Assembly (NCBI RefSeq): GCF_964204645.1 | Contig: NC_134027.1 | Coordinates: forward strand, 3,832,485 to 3,896,484 | Source of the DNA: Tubulanus polymorphus | Taxonomy: Eukaryota > Nemertea > Palaeonemertea > Tubulaniformes > Tubulanidae | Reading direction: 5' to 3' | DNA: 64,000 nucleotides | Shown here: positions 25,029 to 36,900 of the stretch, in pieces | Layout of the letters: each line of letters starts with the position of its first letter | Position numbering within the stretch: the first letter of the stretch is position 1 | The notes under the pieces: model-generated | Databases searched by the model: none | The model's input: the letters and a program-made list of their open reading frames with translations, nothing else | What the model was told of the DNA's origin: nothing | Position numbers and translations under genes: made by a program

Positions 25029-26409
25029 TATATGTAAAAATATAATATATAGTACCATGGATACTGGATGATCTAAGCTTCAGTTCACCCCCAAACATCA
25101 AATACGAGCCCCTGTGGTTTAGGAAAAGGGATTCCGGATTACAAACTCTACCGGCTGCTGTTTCTATCAGGTTTACGGATTATGCTATTCCGGAATAAGT
25201 ATAGTGTATTCTGGTCGAAACGAACGCTGCAGAAGAGAATTCCCGAATCGGTAGAAACCAAGCGAAACCTGCCTAAGAATGGTGTATCTTAGGCTAAACA
25301 AAAATGATACCTTGTTTCTCCGCAGCGGCCGGATCATTTTTGTAAAATATGATAAGATTTATAAACAGTTCATTCCTATAACTGCCGGGTCTGTTATGGT
25401 AAAATTGATCACGATTTTAAAAAAAGTAATGTATAGGGTAGATAGGCGGCCGGCCGGGTCAACATTTAAGCTCAGCAGAGCGGAGAAACAAGGTATCAAT
25501 TTTTTTAGCCTTATAGACGATTTCCATTGATTATTTTGTAGTGTCCACATGAAGCATTTACGTGTCCGATGACTAACCAGTTAAAATCACCTTGCAACTT
25601 TGAAATCAAATACGAGCCCCTCGAATATATATCGGTGAGTATAAGTGTCCATTATTGTATGAACATATGCTTGAAATGATTTCGAACTACTAAATCCTGT
25701 TTCCGATTGATTCCAGAACGGAGTTCCGAAAACGGAAAGATTTTCCTACGTAGTATTTCGTAAAGGTCATAGTCAAAGTGAAGGTAATTTAGATTTTCGA
25801 AAATCATAGATGATTTTGTTTCGAATTTTAATGAATTTTAATTGTTTTTCCGATGTTTTTCAGACCTTTCATGGCCTCGTATCATTCGTCCTGTGTCAAA
25901 GCCATCGAAGCACGTCCACTGTCGAATTTGTTCGGCTAACGGAAAATTAGAGCATCATGTACTGTCTGCTAGACTGAATGGAAAGTACGTCTCATTCCTA
26001 TGAATATAAAGCTCATCCGATTCCGGATTAAACATCATATATATACTTCATCTATACTATGTGGACCGTAAAGATCAAAATCATGATTGAACTGGTCTGA
26101 ATTTCAGCAAGTTTGACTTTTGTACAATATTTACCACTTCTTCATTTCAGGGATCTGTATAAATGCGCGCGCAAATCAGATTGGGGAGACTTGTTACCAG
26201 CAACTGATATTCGTCACTCCCAAGAATCGAGCTCTGATCAGTTACAATCAGACGATGTATTTTCTAATGTCAAACACAATGAAGACAGTCCTAAAACTAT
26301 AGTTTCTACAACTTCAAATAACGCTGTAACCGATGTGACATCTAACGATCAAGACATTAACTGTGATGATGTGATTATCAATGATTTATATCCAGATTTG
26401 AATTCGTGA
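22316..26409 (+). CDS. METTL17: methyltransferase-like protein 17, mitochondrial (mitoribosome assembly, Rsm22 family)
   Basis: Fifteen exons with continuous phase: 22316-22396, 22609-22774, 23078-23206, 23303-23417, 23674-23755, 23835-23908, 23985-24079, 24158-24228, 24315-24428, 24570-24638, 24715-24771, 25542-25634, 25717-25783, 25864-25984 and 26151-26409. The product is 530 residues. Exon 1 is basic and hydrophobic (MAFCKYQNITRKLLIF), fitting a mitochondrial targeting peptide. YHWQPVEFDAAKAITYM and the SAM-fold glycine motif FDFGSGVGSVAWAA follow, then VVSAYSLFELP and FVENGTNAGF. The family's iron-sulphur cysteines are visible as C-x6-C-x9-C in exon 12 and HCRIC in exon 14. KDLYKCARKSDWGDLLP ends the conserved part. 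An acidic, Ser/Asp-rich tail of about 65 residues follows and makes the protein longer than the roughly 456-residue human one. METTL17 binds the mitochondrial small subunit during assembly. Intron 11 holds two transposable elements. Confidence 0.96.
24836..25116. mobile_element. hAT-type MITE with (TA)n core in METTL17 intron 11
   Basis: The 281-bp element has ends CACGGGGGCTCGTATTTG and, reversed, CACAGGGGCTCGTATTTG. It is flanked by the exact 8-bp duplication GTTTAGGA (24828-24835 and 25117-25124). Imperfect inverted arms of about 70 bp surround a (TA)n tract of about 100 bp (about 24928-25030), so the whole element could fold back. It is non-coding; the ORFs of Tyr/Ile repeats crossing it are artefacts of the microsatellite. 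Confidence 0.9.
25292..25510 (+). mobile_element. PIF/Harbinger-like MITE, copy 2
   Basis: The 219-bp element has inverted ends GGCTAAACAAAAATGATACC and GGTATCAATTTTTTTAGCC. It is flanked on both sides by TTA, a 3-bp duplication typical of PIF/Harbinger. The interior contains GC-rich GCGGCCGG motifs near both ends. It lies in METTL17 intron 11, ending 31 bp before exon 12. Confidence 0.85.
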
Positions 26410-26608
26410 TTAAATTCTGGCCATTTTTAATTTCATTTTTTGTCGATATGTTTCGAGGAGTCTGGTCGAAGGTCAATACGTAGGATCTTACTGGCGTTTC
26501 CCAGGGGATACGCAACAACAACGATTAGATATTGATGTATTTCAATATATATATATATTTAGTATCACAGATCATCATGAAAGCAAAAGCAGCACTACAC
26601 AGAACATA

Positions 26609-26746
26609 GTGGAACCTCGTTAAAACGACCTCGAATATAAAGACCTATTCTCAACCGGTTATTTCCTATTGGATATAAATAACGAACTATCGGTTATAAC
26701 AAACACATTTCCCGGTCTCCGAAGGTTCGTTGAAACGAGGTTCCAC
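26609..26746. mobile_element. pogo/Tigger-like MITE
   Basis: The 138-bp element has inverted ends GTGGAACCTCGTTAAAACGA and TCGTTGAAACGAGGTTCCAC. These ends are common in pogo-type Tc1/mariner relatives. The expected TA duplication is not exact. It lies between the convergent METTL17 and CNBD2-like genes. Confidence 0.65.
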
Positions 26747-26777
26747 CGTCAAAGAGGTGATTAAAATGTCTAGAAAA

Positions 26778-26997
26778 GGCTAAACAAAAATGATACCTTG
26801 TTTCTCCGCAGCGGCCGGGTCATTTTTGTAAAATATGATAAAATTTATAAACAGTTCATTTCTATAGCGGCCGGGTCTGTTATGGTGAAATTGATCACGA
26901 TTTAAAAAAAAGTAATGTATAGGGTAGATAGGCGGCCGGCCGGGTCAACATTTAAGCTCAGCAGAGCGGAGAAACAAGGTATCAATTTTTTTTGGCC
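26778..26997 (+). mobile_element. PIF/Harbinger-like MITE, copy 3
   Basis: About 220 bp, closely similar to copy 2 across its length, with ends GGCTAAACAAAAATGATACC and GGTATCAATTTTTTTTGGCC. The flanks read AAA on both sides. Its right end lies five bases from the stop codon of the CNBD2-like gene, so the 3'UTR of that minus-strand gene must run into the element. Confidence 0.85.
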
Positions 26998-27002
26998 AAA
27001 TG

Positions 27003-30000
27003 TCAGGTAACTGAGGTCTGCTTAAATGCTCTATGGAACCGTATAATTGAACGAGCGTCGTCAGTATCGCAATGCTTCAGTCCCTGGTTGTATCTGATGT
27101 TTTCGTGTTGCTGTACCTTGAACTCGTCCCAGGATACTTTAGTCTGTAACTCGTTTTCGTACTCTGATCGCTTCTTGAACGGCACGATTATCTGTAAGCA
27201 AGATCGGGTAGAATATTCATGAGCACAGCAGCTTTAAATTAGTCTCCTCGATATACGTACAGCATCCCTCCAGTTATACCCATACATGAATGTTTGATGT
27301 TTAATGAAGATAGATTTCATTTCATGACTGGGGTTTCATGAATGTTTTCATAGGCCAAATTGAATGCTTGCTAAGCTGGAATCGAAATTTATTATGAACA
27401 TAGAAAACGTAAGATTAAACTTAAACCCATTTATCGAAATTCGTCTTCGAGATATTATGCGTGAATTCTAAATCGATTATCTTGAGGTATCGATATCAGA
27501 ATGATAACTTACGCATTCTTTTAGAAGTGAAATTAGAACTGAACAAGCGTGTTCCAAATAGAATGTCTTCTTGATCATTATGCACATCGCACCTCTGCTG
27601 ACTAGTGCCGTATTGGGCTGATCATCAAACAAATCATGTGCCAGGCCCTAAATATAGAAACGAATATTCGGAAGGCGTACGAGACGTCTGTAATACTAAT
27701 TCTAACAAACCGCGTTCTCTCTTCCCCTATATGTGTAGCTAGATAAATACATGTGCGTATATGATAACAGCGAACTTTATGAATATTTTGTTTCCACAGA
27801 TTCAAATTACCAATACAATATACTACAACTATAACTATAGTACCGTCAGTACAAATAGAGGAATAATGATACATACGTAAACGTCTCCTTTATCCAACGT
27901 CTTAATGCAAATGAAAGCAGGATTTTCTAGGCTGGATTGTGTTTTAACGTAGCCCTAGAAGGCGATAAATCATTCAGTTAATGTGAATATATTTGAGAGA
28001 TGTTTCTATTCGATAAAGTAAGCGAAGAGACGTCGATGTCTCGTACAGAATATTGGTTTATGCGGCGTGTGGTCACAAATCTCGGTAATACTAACCGTTT
28101 TGAAGAATTCCATGTTCATATCGGTCGTTAAGGTGCGGTGACCTTCGATAGTGCCATCATCGTGAATGACTATTTTGTTCGCTGGAATAGAAGAAACACA
28201 ATTGCTCTGCAAAACTACGAAACTTACGACGAGAAGAGTATACGTGCTATTCGCGGGGTTCACGATCTGTCCATTTGGTTTTGTGATGAAGTCTGACGAA
28301 CGATAAAAGATCACCCCGGGGATCGCCTCGTGTCGTTAGCTCATCACTATCTAGTAACAGCGAATGCTTTACAATGTTAATGGCCATATTTGTAAGAAAC
28401 ATGAAGATAAATGCAATTAGGCGAAGAATATGGCATACGCGAATTATATCCGCGCAGATCAAGTGAACAAGACATGGGGAACAGAGCGAGATGGATTAGC
28501 ATTTAGCGCAACTGCCAAACGTTCATCTTACATGCAGGCCTATACTTACTTATCTCATCATTCATAATATCTTTAGACGCTCCTTTCATGAATGGTCTCG
28601 GCGTCATGGGTTTGGCAGTGTAAAAAGGACCCTGAAAAATTAAACCTTATGATATTCACGGGGTAATCAGATGCACTGACAAACGCCTTGATACTGGAAG
28701 CTTCCTTTCACATAAAAACATCTAAACCAAACTCATAATCCCGACCAATTTACCGATGCGTTTAGATTGACTGGCTTTCCGTCTTTTATTTGTCCTAACA
28801 TCCTTAAGAAAGAGCCCTCTCGGTGTAATGTCATATCGACGCTATGGCGTTGTGTCTCTGGTTTTGTTCTAAGACTCGCCCCGTGGTTCTTTCGTCGTCT
28901 GTACGATGAACGACATTCTACATTCAAGTCTGGTAACATTAAGTGATAGCTCGTGTTGCACGTTTTTAGATGTAGAAGTCTGTCCAGGTAAGCTTTGTGC
29001 TGACTGGTGGTCAGTTCTTTCTCGACCGTACAACTCTTCTTTCGTTTTTTTGCTAGACAGAAGATGTGCATAAGAAAAAAATGAATCTTCGTGGAAAAAT
29101 ACGCTTTCTGACTGAATACATACGATATTAACAATGATTAAATTACCTTTGATCTTACTTTTCTTGTAATTTACGACAGGGGCTTCCATTTGCATAATGA
29201 TATCGACTGAGCCCTTGGAAAAAGAAAAACAGTTTATAATATCCCTTTTGTAGATAGAGATGTTTATTTCGTCTTTACGAAGAACAGCAAAATTCTATTA
29301 CGGATTTGACTATGTATATCCATTCGCAGGTCCGACTGTCGGGCACCATTACTGCTCCGCTTCTGAAAGTAAGAATTTACGGGAGAACGTTGATCGGGTA
29401 CATTCATGTCGACGACTATGAGCCTTAGAGCCTGAAGGGAGCTGTAGTTAACATGTATCGTTTCGACTTTCAGCAAAAACACAAAAGGTTCATTTTGCAA
29501 GGTTGTACACCTACTTGAAATACGATGCCATGACTTTCCGTGGATTGTTTTCAAGTTTCTCCAGGGGCCACTGCGCAAACATTGATATTTCACTGCAATT
29601 TAATGTATTGAAGATAAATGATATGCGTATTTCTCACCATCTCCATTAAACATTGAACATAATAGCAGCGAAACCTACTTTAGAAATTTAACGTCACTTG
29701 AACCAAATCCACCACCCATGAATATATCAATGTAGTCCTACAAAACAAAAATCGATGATTAATTCAGCGTGATTCTTCTTTAATCACTTCATCACGAGCA
29801 CTGCAGAAGTTAGAAAAAATTCATCTGCAATTATAAAACAAATTCATCTGCGATTATGACGTCAATGCGCCGGAAAACTAATGCGTTACGACCCCTATTA
29901 GACGAATAGATCACGTTGAATCTTGGGTGAATATCAATTCAGAATTAATTCAACTCGATAAAAATATATATCATTATGCAACAATCAGAATTCTTCGCAT

Positions 30001-32061
30001 TAAAACCGCCAAGAACCTTTTTTCAAAATCCGCCGAACTGCAAACATTAAGAGACGTGAGTTGATTTGAGGCGTTGTCTCGGGATATTGCTTACCAAGCT
30101 GTCTAAACACAGCAATTCGATCGTTTCTCTGGAAATAACGCTGGAAAACCGCAGGGTTTGGTTCATGATACTAAGTTCACCGAACCCTTGTCCCTTGCTT
30201 AACATGCAGACAGCTTTGGAGTTTTGTCTCGTTTCGTCAACAACGGCTACGATTGCTACGAGTAAAGTTGAGAAAAAAACTTCAAACTGAATTTTCCTCT
30301 TTTAGAAGCTACCGCGTTGTTGTATTAGAAACATTAACTGATTAACCTAATTATGTTTTATGTAGTGGAATAAAAGTTTGAGTAGATAAATATTCATTAA
30401 ATACATGTATTAATATTTCAATTAGATCGTCTAAGGGACTTTTCATACTAACCAGATCCAGCTAGTATTATATAGTAGTAAAATGGCCGATCTCCTTCCC
30501 GTATGATAACCCTTTTTCTGCCATACCTATCATAACGACAATTGCAGACTTTACTTTCAAACTTTATTTTAAAACATAAGTCAAGAGTATCTCACACCAT
30601 CATACATACTTACTTTTCATACCAGCATCTTTTCGCTACTTCTAACTGAAATTCGGCCGGGTAATTTTCCATATTTTTCAATTTCCGGATGAACACGCGA
30701 ATCTGTATAAGAAAATTTCTTTCCAGCAATGAATGATGATTGAATTATATACGTATATTTTTTCAAAATTAGAAAAGTCTCGCCTTTTACTGCGTACCAG
30801 ATGAATATCCTCCTCAGTGCGGTGTTCGGGTAGTTTTCGGAACGCGTGTCGCAATTCTTTGGTCATTTCCGTCTGAAAAATTGCGCCCGTTTGTTAGCAG
30901 GGCCTCTAGTGCCTAGGGATATTCGCTCTTAACAAGGAAAACGTTTGCATGCAATCTCGCAACATGTTTGTTCTGAGAACATTCACACAAACGATCATCA
31001 ACAAGTCGTGACGTTTTTTACTCAAAGCCATATCCCCCGGGTTTATGCTATATAGATATCATTAGATGGATAGTTACCCCTCTTTTCCAAATCCGTAAAC
31101 CTCTTAACATGTCAACTGCATCTTTCTCCGTAGGCTCATTTTCATCGTCCGTATTAATATCGACATCATTAACCAGTAGATCCAGTGAATTGAAATGTTG
31201 TAGGACGTCCTTGACTCTGGAACACACAATGAGCAGGACGTGTGGGTTTTTACCGTAAGTAAATGAACTCATATTTCGTGGTAAAATCGAGATAAAGATG
31301 AATATGATTGCGTGGAAGTTGGTGTTATTCTTTAATAACCGGGACAGGGAGATTGATACTGACCGCTGGGAATGATACTTATATAAACGCATAAAAACCA
31401 TTGCCATCCGAGTCAAGCGACGCCATCTTCTCATCAAAACGTTCTGATTAAAAAGATATAATATGCATATATGTTCTATGATTATGACTGCTGTACTATC
31501 AATCTGCTACAAAAAAAAATTGTTTACTAGGATAATGTATTTATTGTCTGATTTTTTTGTTTACGAAAAGAGATTGAAATCCACAGAGCGCAATAACTGG
31601 ACCAAAGTGCTTCTCACGAGGGCTTCCGCACAAAATTACTTCTTATCATGACTCACCACTCGTTCCTTCGGAATTCTTTTCGGCTCTTCTGTTTCTGCGA
31701 TATCTATCGGCTTCAGGCTTTTCAATTTGCTTTTGCGTTTTCGCTGTTGTCCGAACCCGAGCAACACTCGTGATGTCCGTCGATGTTCGGTATTGATTAC
31801 ATCCAGTGCCCTGTTCCAAGTAAGGCGCCGTTTACCCTTGTATGCACTTTTTACCGACCCATCGTCCGATAGTTTACGGTCTGATGTTCGAGAATCTCTG
31901 CGGTCGCCCAAGTTTTCTTTAATTCTTTGAAAGCTATCCGACAATCTATGAAGCACACGTTTACTTATTCTTTTTTGAAAGTTGCCGGGTTCAGCAACTG
32001 ATGTCTTTGGTGAGATATCCATTTTCAACGTACGTTTGTGAGGATAAAATGTCAATTTCAT
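27003..32061 (-). CDS. CNBD2: cyclic nucleotide-binding domain-containing protein 2-like
   Basis: Seventeen exons in continuous phase: 31657-32061, 31364-31443, 31078-31216, 30798-30872, 30614-30702, 30453-30526, 30095-30255, 29679-29737, 29515-29592, 29302-29362, 29147-29213, 28754-29052, 28550-28631, 28096-28181, 27877-27954, 27513-27647 and 27003-27191. The product is 718 residues. A basic N-terminal region (1-135) is followed by a helical lead-in with FRKLPEHRTEEDIHL. CNB domain 1 (about 243-347) has VIIREGDRPFYYYI and the phosphate-binding-cassette-like GFGELSIMNQTLRFSSVI, with Glu and Arg in the usual ligand-contact positions. A second CNB-like half (about 358-425) contains FAQWPLEKLENNP and EWIYIVKSGSVDIIMQM. 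The end includes SYENELQ-type charged helices without a known domain. CNBD2 binds cAMP and is required for sperm function in mouse. N-terminal start and exons 12-14 are less constrained by homology. Confidence 0.88.
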
Positions 32062-32967
32062 TTATACAGGATTATCAAAGTTCCCCTCCATGTGTCCATT
32101 TAAGTACTTGCACTTATGAATAATCAGTTCATTTCAGAGGGTGAGAATTCTCGCGCGATGTTTTCCACCGATAATAACAAAATCAAGCGGTTTTCCGACG
32201 TATTGTAGCGGAAGATTGTGCGTGTTTAAAGCGAGAATAATCCAAGATTATTTCGATAAAGAATCAGTGTTTAACGGCACGGCATAAGAATTCCGGTAGG
32301 ATCAAGTATCGAACAGTACAATGCCCCCGTGATTTACGAGCTTTTGATCCACAATATGGATTACTGCAAACACGGACCAAGATTGTCAGAAGTCTCCAAC
32401 CGAAACGCACGTTTTTATTCAAGACTGTAAATTGACCGTATTTCGACGCCACATAAACCACTGATATCATTAGGAAAATATACTTAATGAGTTTTTCGTG
32501 ACTTGTATGTATAGCTGGGGATAGTGTTATCATTTAAAGAACCATTTGACATACCGATACAATTATCGGCTTCTTTTTACTTTTTTCCGTTTTCTCGTTG
32601 GCATCGGGTCGTCGTTTCGCATTACTTACATGAGCTAATGCGAGGAATTGTAACTTAACATATCTTAAATATTGAAATAGTCTATAGCATAATTTCATTT
32701 AAACGTTCACCAATTATTGGGAAGAATAAATTCCTTGAATAGATAATCAGGAAGTTATTTGTTAGAACGTGAATTGTATAACTTCCCATCAAATTGTTTA
32801 TGTATATATACTACAATCCGGTTGGAAAAATAACGTTGCATCCAAAGTATATGCTGTAGAATTCCGAATATTGAAATTAGAGCTTATTTGATCAATTCGA
32901 TTTTCTTGAATGCAATAGCTGCGATTATGAGGTCAATATAAACAAGAAATCGCTTGAATACAATATT

Positions 32968-33939
32968 TCAGAGAAATGTCGCCGACGATACGGAGTTAAC
33001 GACTTGCCGAGACCGCTCTCCTTTTCGAAACAGACTTTTGCATTTAAAGCGCAGTCGTCTATCAACCACTACCCACGTGACCCAATAGGAAGCCGCATAC
33101 ACGCCCATCGTCCATGACGTAATTCGAATTGCACGACCGCTAACCATACCTGATAGACTTATTGGTACCGTTATTGCAAACGGCATCGTCGTAAAAAAGA
33201 AAACTATATACTGTAAATATATAGAGAATAAGGGTGCACATTCTTCCGAAAAAATTACACTTTTCAGCCATTTCGATAATGTTTGTTGGCGTAACCTGGG
33301 GTTGGAACGGACCTGCTTGCGACGTATTCTCGTAAGGATCGCCTCGCCTAGAAATACGTACAACACGCAAAGCACCAAAGCTGGTAAATATATACCGAGT
33401 ACGATCATCGTAATGCCACAACTGGGATTTTCACTGAGTCCGTAGCTACATGTGGAGCTGTTGTATCTGAAATCGTAGGTTAACACGAGACAATGCCAAT
33501 CCGTCACTAATTCACCCGGCATGTACATTATCGACGGTATGGCCCAAAGCAAGACGACCGATACCATAACAAACGTTCGTCGAATGCTAATTTCCACTTT
33601 GGTGATCTTAAGGTATTGATAAAACGCCATACCACTTGGACTGGAAACAGCCACAGCGAAAGGTATCAAAGACAGAACGGTTTTCGCCTTGCAGAGCCAC
33701 GGAAGAGTATCCTCGCCACCCATGTGTGTCAGACTTATGATCGTGTAAATGTTACATGAAAGGATACCAAGCATGCAGCCAATGCAGCCGTTCACTATGA
33801 AAAAAAATCCGTTCTTGAATTTCGTCCGTTGTATGAGAATTATCAGAAACAAGTTGCCGATAACTCCGGTGATAAATCCCAAAATATTCATTACCACACG
33901 AATCCAGAACGGTGCGTCACCTTCATTAGATTCCACCAT
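32968..33939 (-). CDS. divergent rhodopsin-like (class A) GPCR, single exon, orphan
   Basis: An intronless 323-residue ORF with seven hydrophobic segments at roughly residues 12-37, 45-70, 88-112, 124-146, 176-201, 240-266 and 275-298. TM1 carries the class A signature ITGVIGNLFLIILI (Gly-Asn). A cysteine at the start of TM3 (PWLCKAK) and cysteines in ECL2 (STCSYGL) could form the usual disulphide. The DRY motif after TM3 is absent (QYLKITK instead), and TM7 lacks NPxxY (ASYWVTWVVVDRRLRF). TM6 has a proline (TTMPFAI) but not the canonical CWxP. The ligand is unknown; lineage-expanded peptide or chemosensory-type receptors are possible. The ORF is well formed and looks intact. It lies about 900 bp upstream of the minus-strand CNBD2-like gene, in the same orientation. 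Confidence 0.85.
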   Translation of the reverse strand: MVESNEGDAPFWIRVVMNILGFITGVIGNLFLIILIQRTKFKNGFFFIVNGCIGCMLGILSCNIYTIISLTHMGGEDTLPWLCKAKTVLSLIPFAVAVSSPSGMAFYQYLKITKVEISIRRTFVMVSVVLLWAIPSIMYMPGELVTDWHCLVLTYDFRYNSSTCSYGLSENPSCGITMIVLGIYLPALVLCVLYVFLGEAILTRIRRKQVRSNPRLRQQTLSKWLKSVIFSEECAPLFSIYLQYIVFFFTTMPFAITVPISLSGMVSGRAIRITSWTMGVYAASYWVTWVVVDRRLRFKCKSLFRKGERSRQVVNSVSSATFL

Positions 33940-36900
33940 GTTGATTCTAAGATCTATCTTTGAGTTCTACTCTCCTGCTACAACTATGGCTGCGACCGTG
34001 CACGTATATATTGTGTATACTACCCAATTATGCTGGTGGTAAATATAGCGTATATCTAGATAATTTGCATTTCTATCCCTTTAAAAGGAAGTTAATCATG
34101 TTTATAATGTACGGTTTTTCCATATGCGTAATCAAATGCATCGATTTCAATTGTTACATTTTGAATAAAGACAATCCCCATGTATAGATAAGCTACGTAA
34201 CCCGCACCCTGACAATTTTGGAATAGCTGCATCAAAACCTGTTCTTGGCCACTATTGAGTGTGTTTGAGACGTGGTAGAAATATTGTTTGAGGAGGCGGT
34301 AATAAATCAGTTATCGATAAATAAATGGCTGACTTCGGGCAAGAAGTAAACCACCAATCTGTGCGCATGCATGTAAACTTCGCCATAACTGAACTGATCA
34401 ATGCCGGGCAGACCATCAGCTGTGAATAATATGATTTAGCGATAGATTTTGTTTACTGGGGTGTGAGATGATCCACACTTGACTTCAATCAGTAGTCCCA
34501 TCCTCGTGGTCATATTCATCGTAATACGATGGTCACTACTAAAGAGTCCGCGCGATTAAGCAAGTCGTATTTCACGGATACCCGCGATAATGCCATTGCC
34601 ACTCATACGGAGGAAAACGCGTTGCAGCCATAATCTTGTGAGAATTGCGATAAGCAATTATCACACAACTGCCCAATATATCGTCGTCGCATGAAGTAAC
34701 AAAGGATGCAATTATGTTGGCGTAATTATCCGAAGATGCTATACCCGTGGTCTATACTTTTACGTCTAGATTATATCCACCTACGATACAGTCACACTTC
34801 GCCGAAGGGTTTATTCGCGAGCGTCCATTTTTGGACGCGGACATTTGCGATAAAATGTCATTGGATGTACAATATCAAACTAGTTCGGTCTGATATAGGT
34901 AATTTAAAACCACCTGGAAACAAGATAATTTGAATTTCATTGTTAAATCTACAGCAGTCATGAATTAAAAAGAATTCAGAACTGAAAATTATCTTAAAAT
35001 TATCATCATCAGAAAAACCAAAATGATATCTTATCACTATGGTTTCTCTGATGATGGAGTTTATCTAAACTCTGAGACTGTCAGACAATAAACGCTTTAA
35101 TATCAACTGCGAGTCTTTTACTTGTTAACTCTAAATACTGTCTTCCAGTCAGAACAATGTTTATTTCAGAGCTAGAAACGGACATCGTCCTATCTAGAAT
35201 TTTTATGCCAGCAAATGCGTAATATTGATTAAATCTTTTGTGGTGGTATCGTTAGTCGGTTGAAGGGAACTGAGTCGATACAATTGAAATCAGTTTCTCT
35301 TCTAACAGATTTCAATTGAAAGAATGTCGTTTACAACTGACAGAACGCCACGAATTAAAGATTGACAACATCACTTTCATAGTGTGGAGAGTTCGCTATT
35401 TCGTAATGTAGTCCCCTCACAAATTGATTCTTCGCACTACGTCTCTATTCATAACGAAGAAATTAGATTCATATCACGAACGACAGGGTGTTTAATGATT
35501 CGCTTCTGTGTCACGAAAACCAATCTTTGCAATTGGAGAGCAGAAACGAGTGATTTATTTAGCGTGAGCGAACGACGTCAAATTTTGTTTTCACTTACAT
35601 TCAAATAATGAAGCTCATCAGGCGGATGCTTTATTATTGACACAAGTCAAATTATCTGTGACGCATATTCGGCCCGTGATCTTCCTAGACACATCGAGTA
35701 CTTCACTTCTCTGACCCGGCGTATACGTGTTTTTACATCACGATATTAATGAGGAAAATTCTCCTGGCTATTAGACGGACGGCTCAGCTTCTCCCCGAGA
35801 GATTATTGTCATCGAAAAATCTCCGGGTGATTATCAAATTCTGATTATCAGATACGCCTTAGGCGCCGAGTTTTGATCATACGGGAACAGTCGAAGGGAG
35901 TCGTATATTTCAAACAAATTTCTCCAAGGGCTTTTCACGAAAAAACAATGTCATTTACAGATGACGCTCTCGTCAACTTATGTCTCTACAGCAGATATGC
36001 CTTGTTGAGAAATTCAAACTTGATAGCAAACGGTGAAGTCATCGATTTGAAATGAACTTTTATTTAGTAAAATAATTTACTTGAATTTCATATACGTACA
36101 TTTACTTTTTAACGGTTTCAAATTTGTCTCATAAGAGACTCGCGACAAAATTCAACAATAAGTATAGATGCTACATATATGATAACATAATATATCAATT
36201 CGAGATTTCACATTTCAATTTCACAAAGTTCAGGCATATTGTACTTATAAACATTAATGATATGCTTATTTTTCGCCCTTAAAGCATAAATAAATAAAGG
36301 CTAAGACGATCGTTCGTTCATATGTATCAACGTTTGAAGCGATAATTCGCTAATTATAAAAGCGATAATTGAAGATTTCGCTCTATCAATTAAAGACGTT
36401 TACAAAATTATTTTAGTGCCTCGAAGTCAAGCCACAATCACGAGCACATTTTCTTTCGTTTATTATTTTTCCCATTTCTATTTACATCATATTCGTCTAT
36501 ACAAGAAGAGAAAATGTACGAAAAATAAACATTATTGGACCTTCTGTAGAAATGATTACTGTATGGTCGATACCACGATCAACGATCATTAGAGAAAATT
36601 CAAATGAACTGACAGCACAATATGCTAAATTTTCATTTTTGTCTGACATTATCTGAGATCAAAAATTACATTTATCTAAGCACACAAATATATCTTAAAC
36701 GCTTGCCTGTGATTCAAATATTCTACGATGATTAGTTATTGAACAGAATTTGCGTGTAAAACCAGACAAAGTTGCGTGGGAGAACTCATGACCATAGAAT
36801 TCTTGGAGCAATCCTTATTTTCCCAACGATGCTCAATGCAACAGACCGCATACGTACAGGAAGTAGTTTTTAAGATACGTCGATATAGATTCATATCACA

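Noticed and set aside
24818-25101. Two ORFs of Tyr/Ile repeats
   Set aside because: Artefacts of the (TA)n tract inside the hAT-type MITE.
27602-29593. Several 90-133-codon minus-strand ORFs
   Set aside because: Mostly exons of the CNBD2-like gene read through introns or in other frames; replaced by the spliced model.
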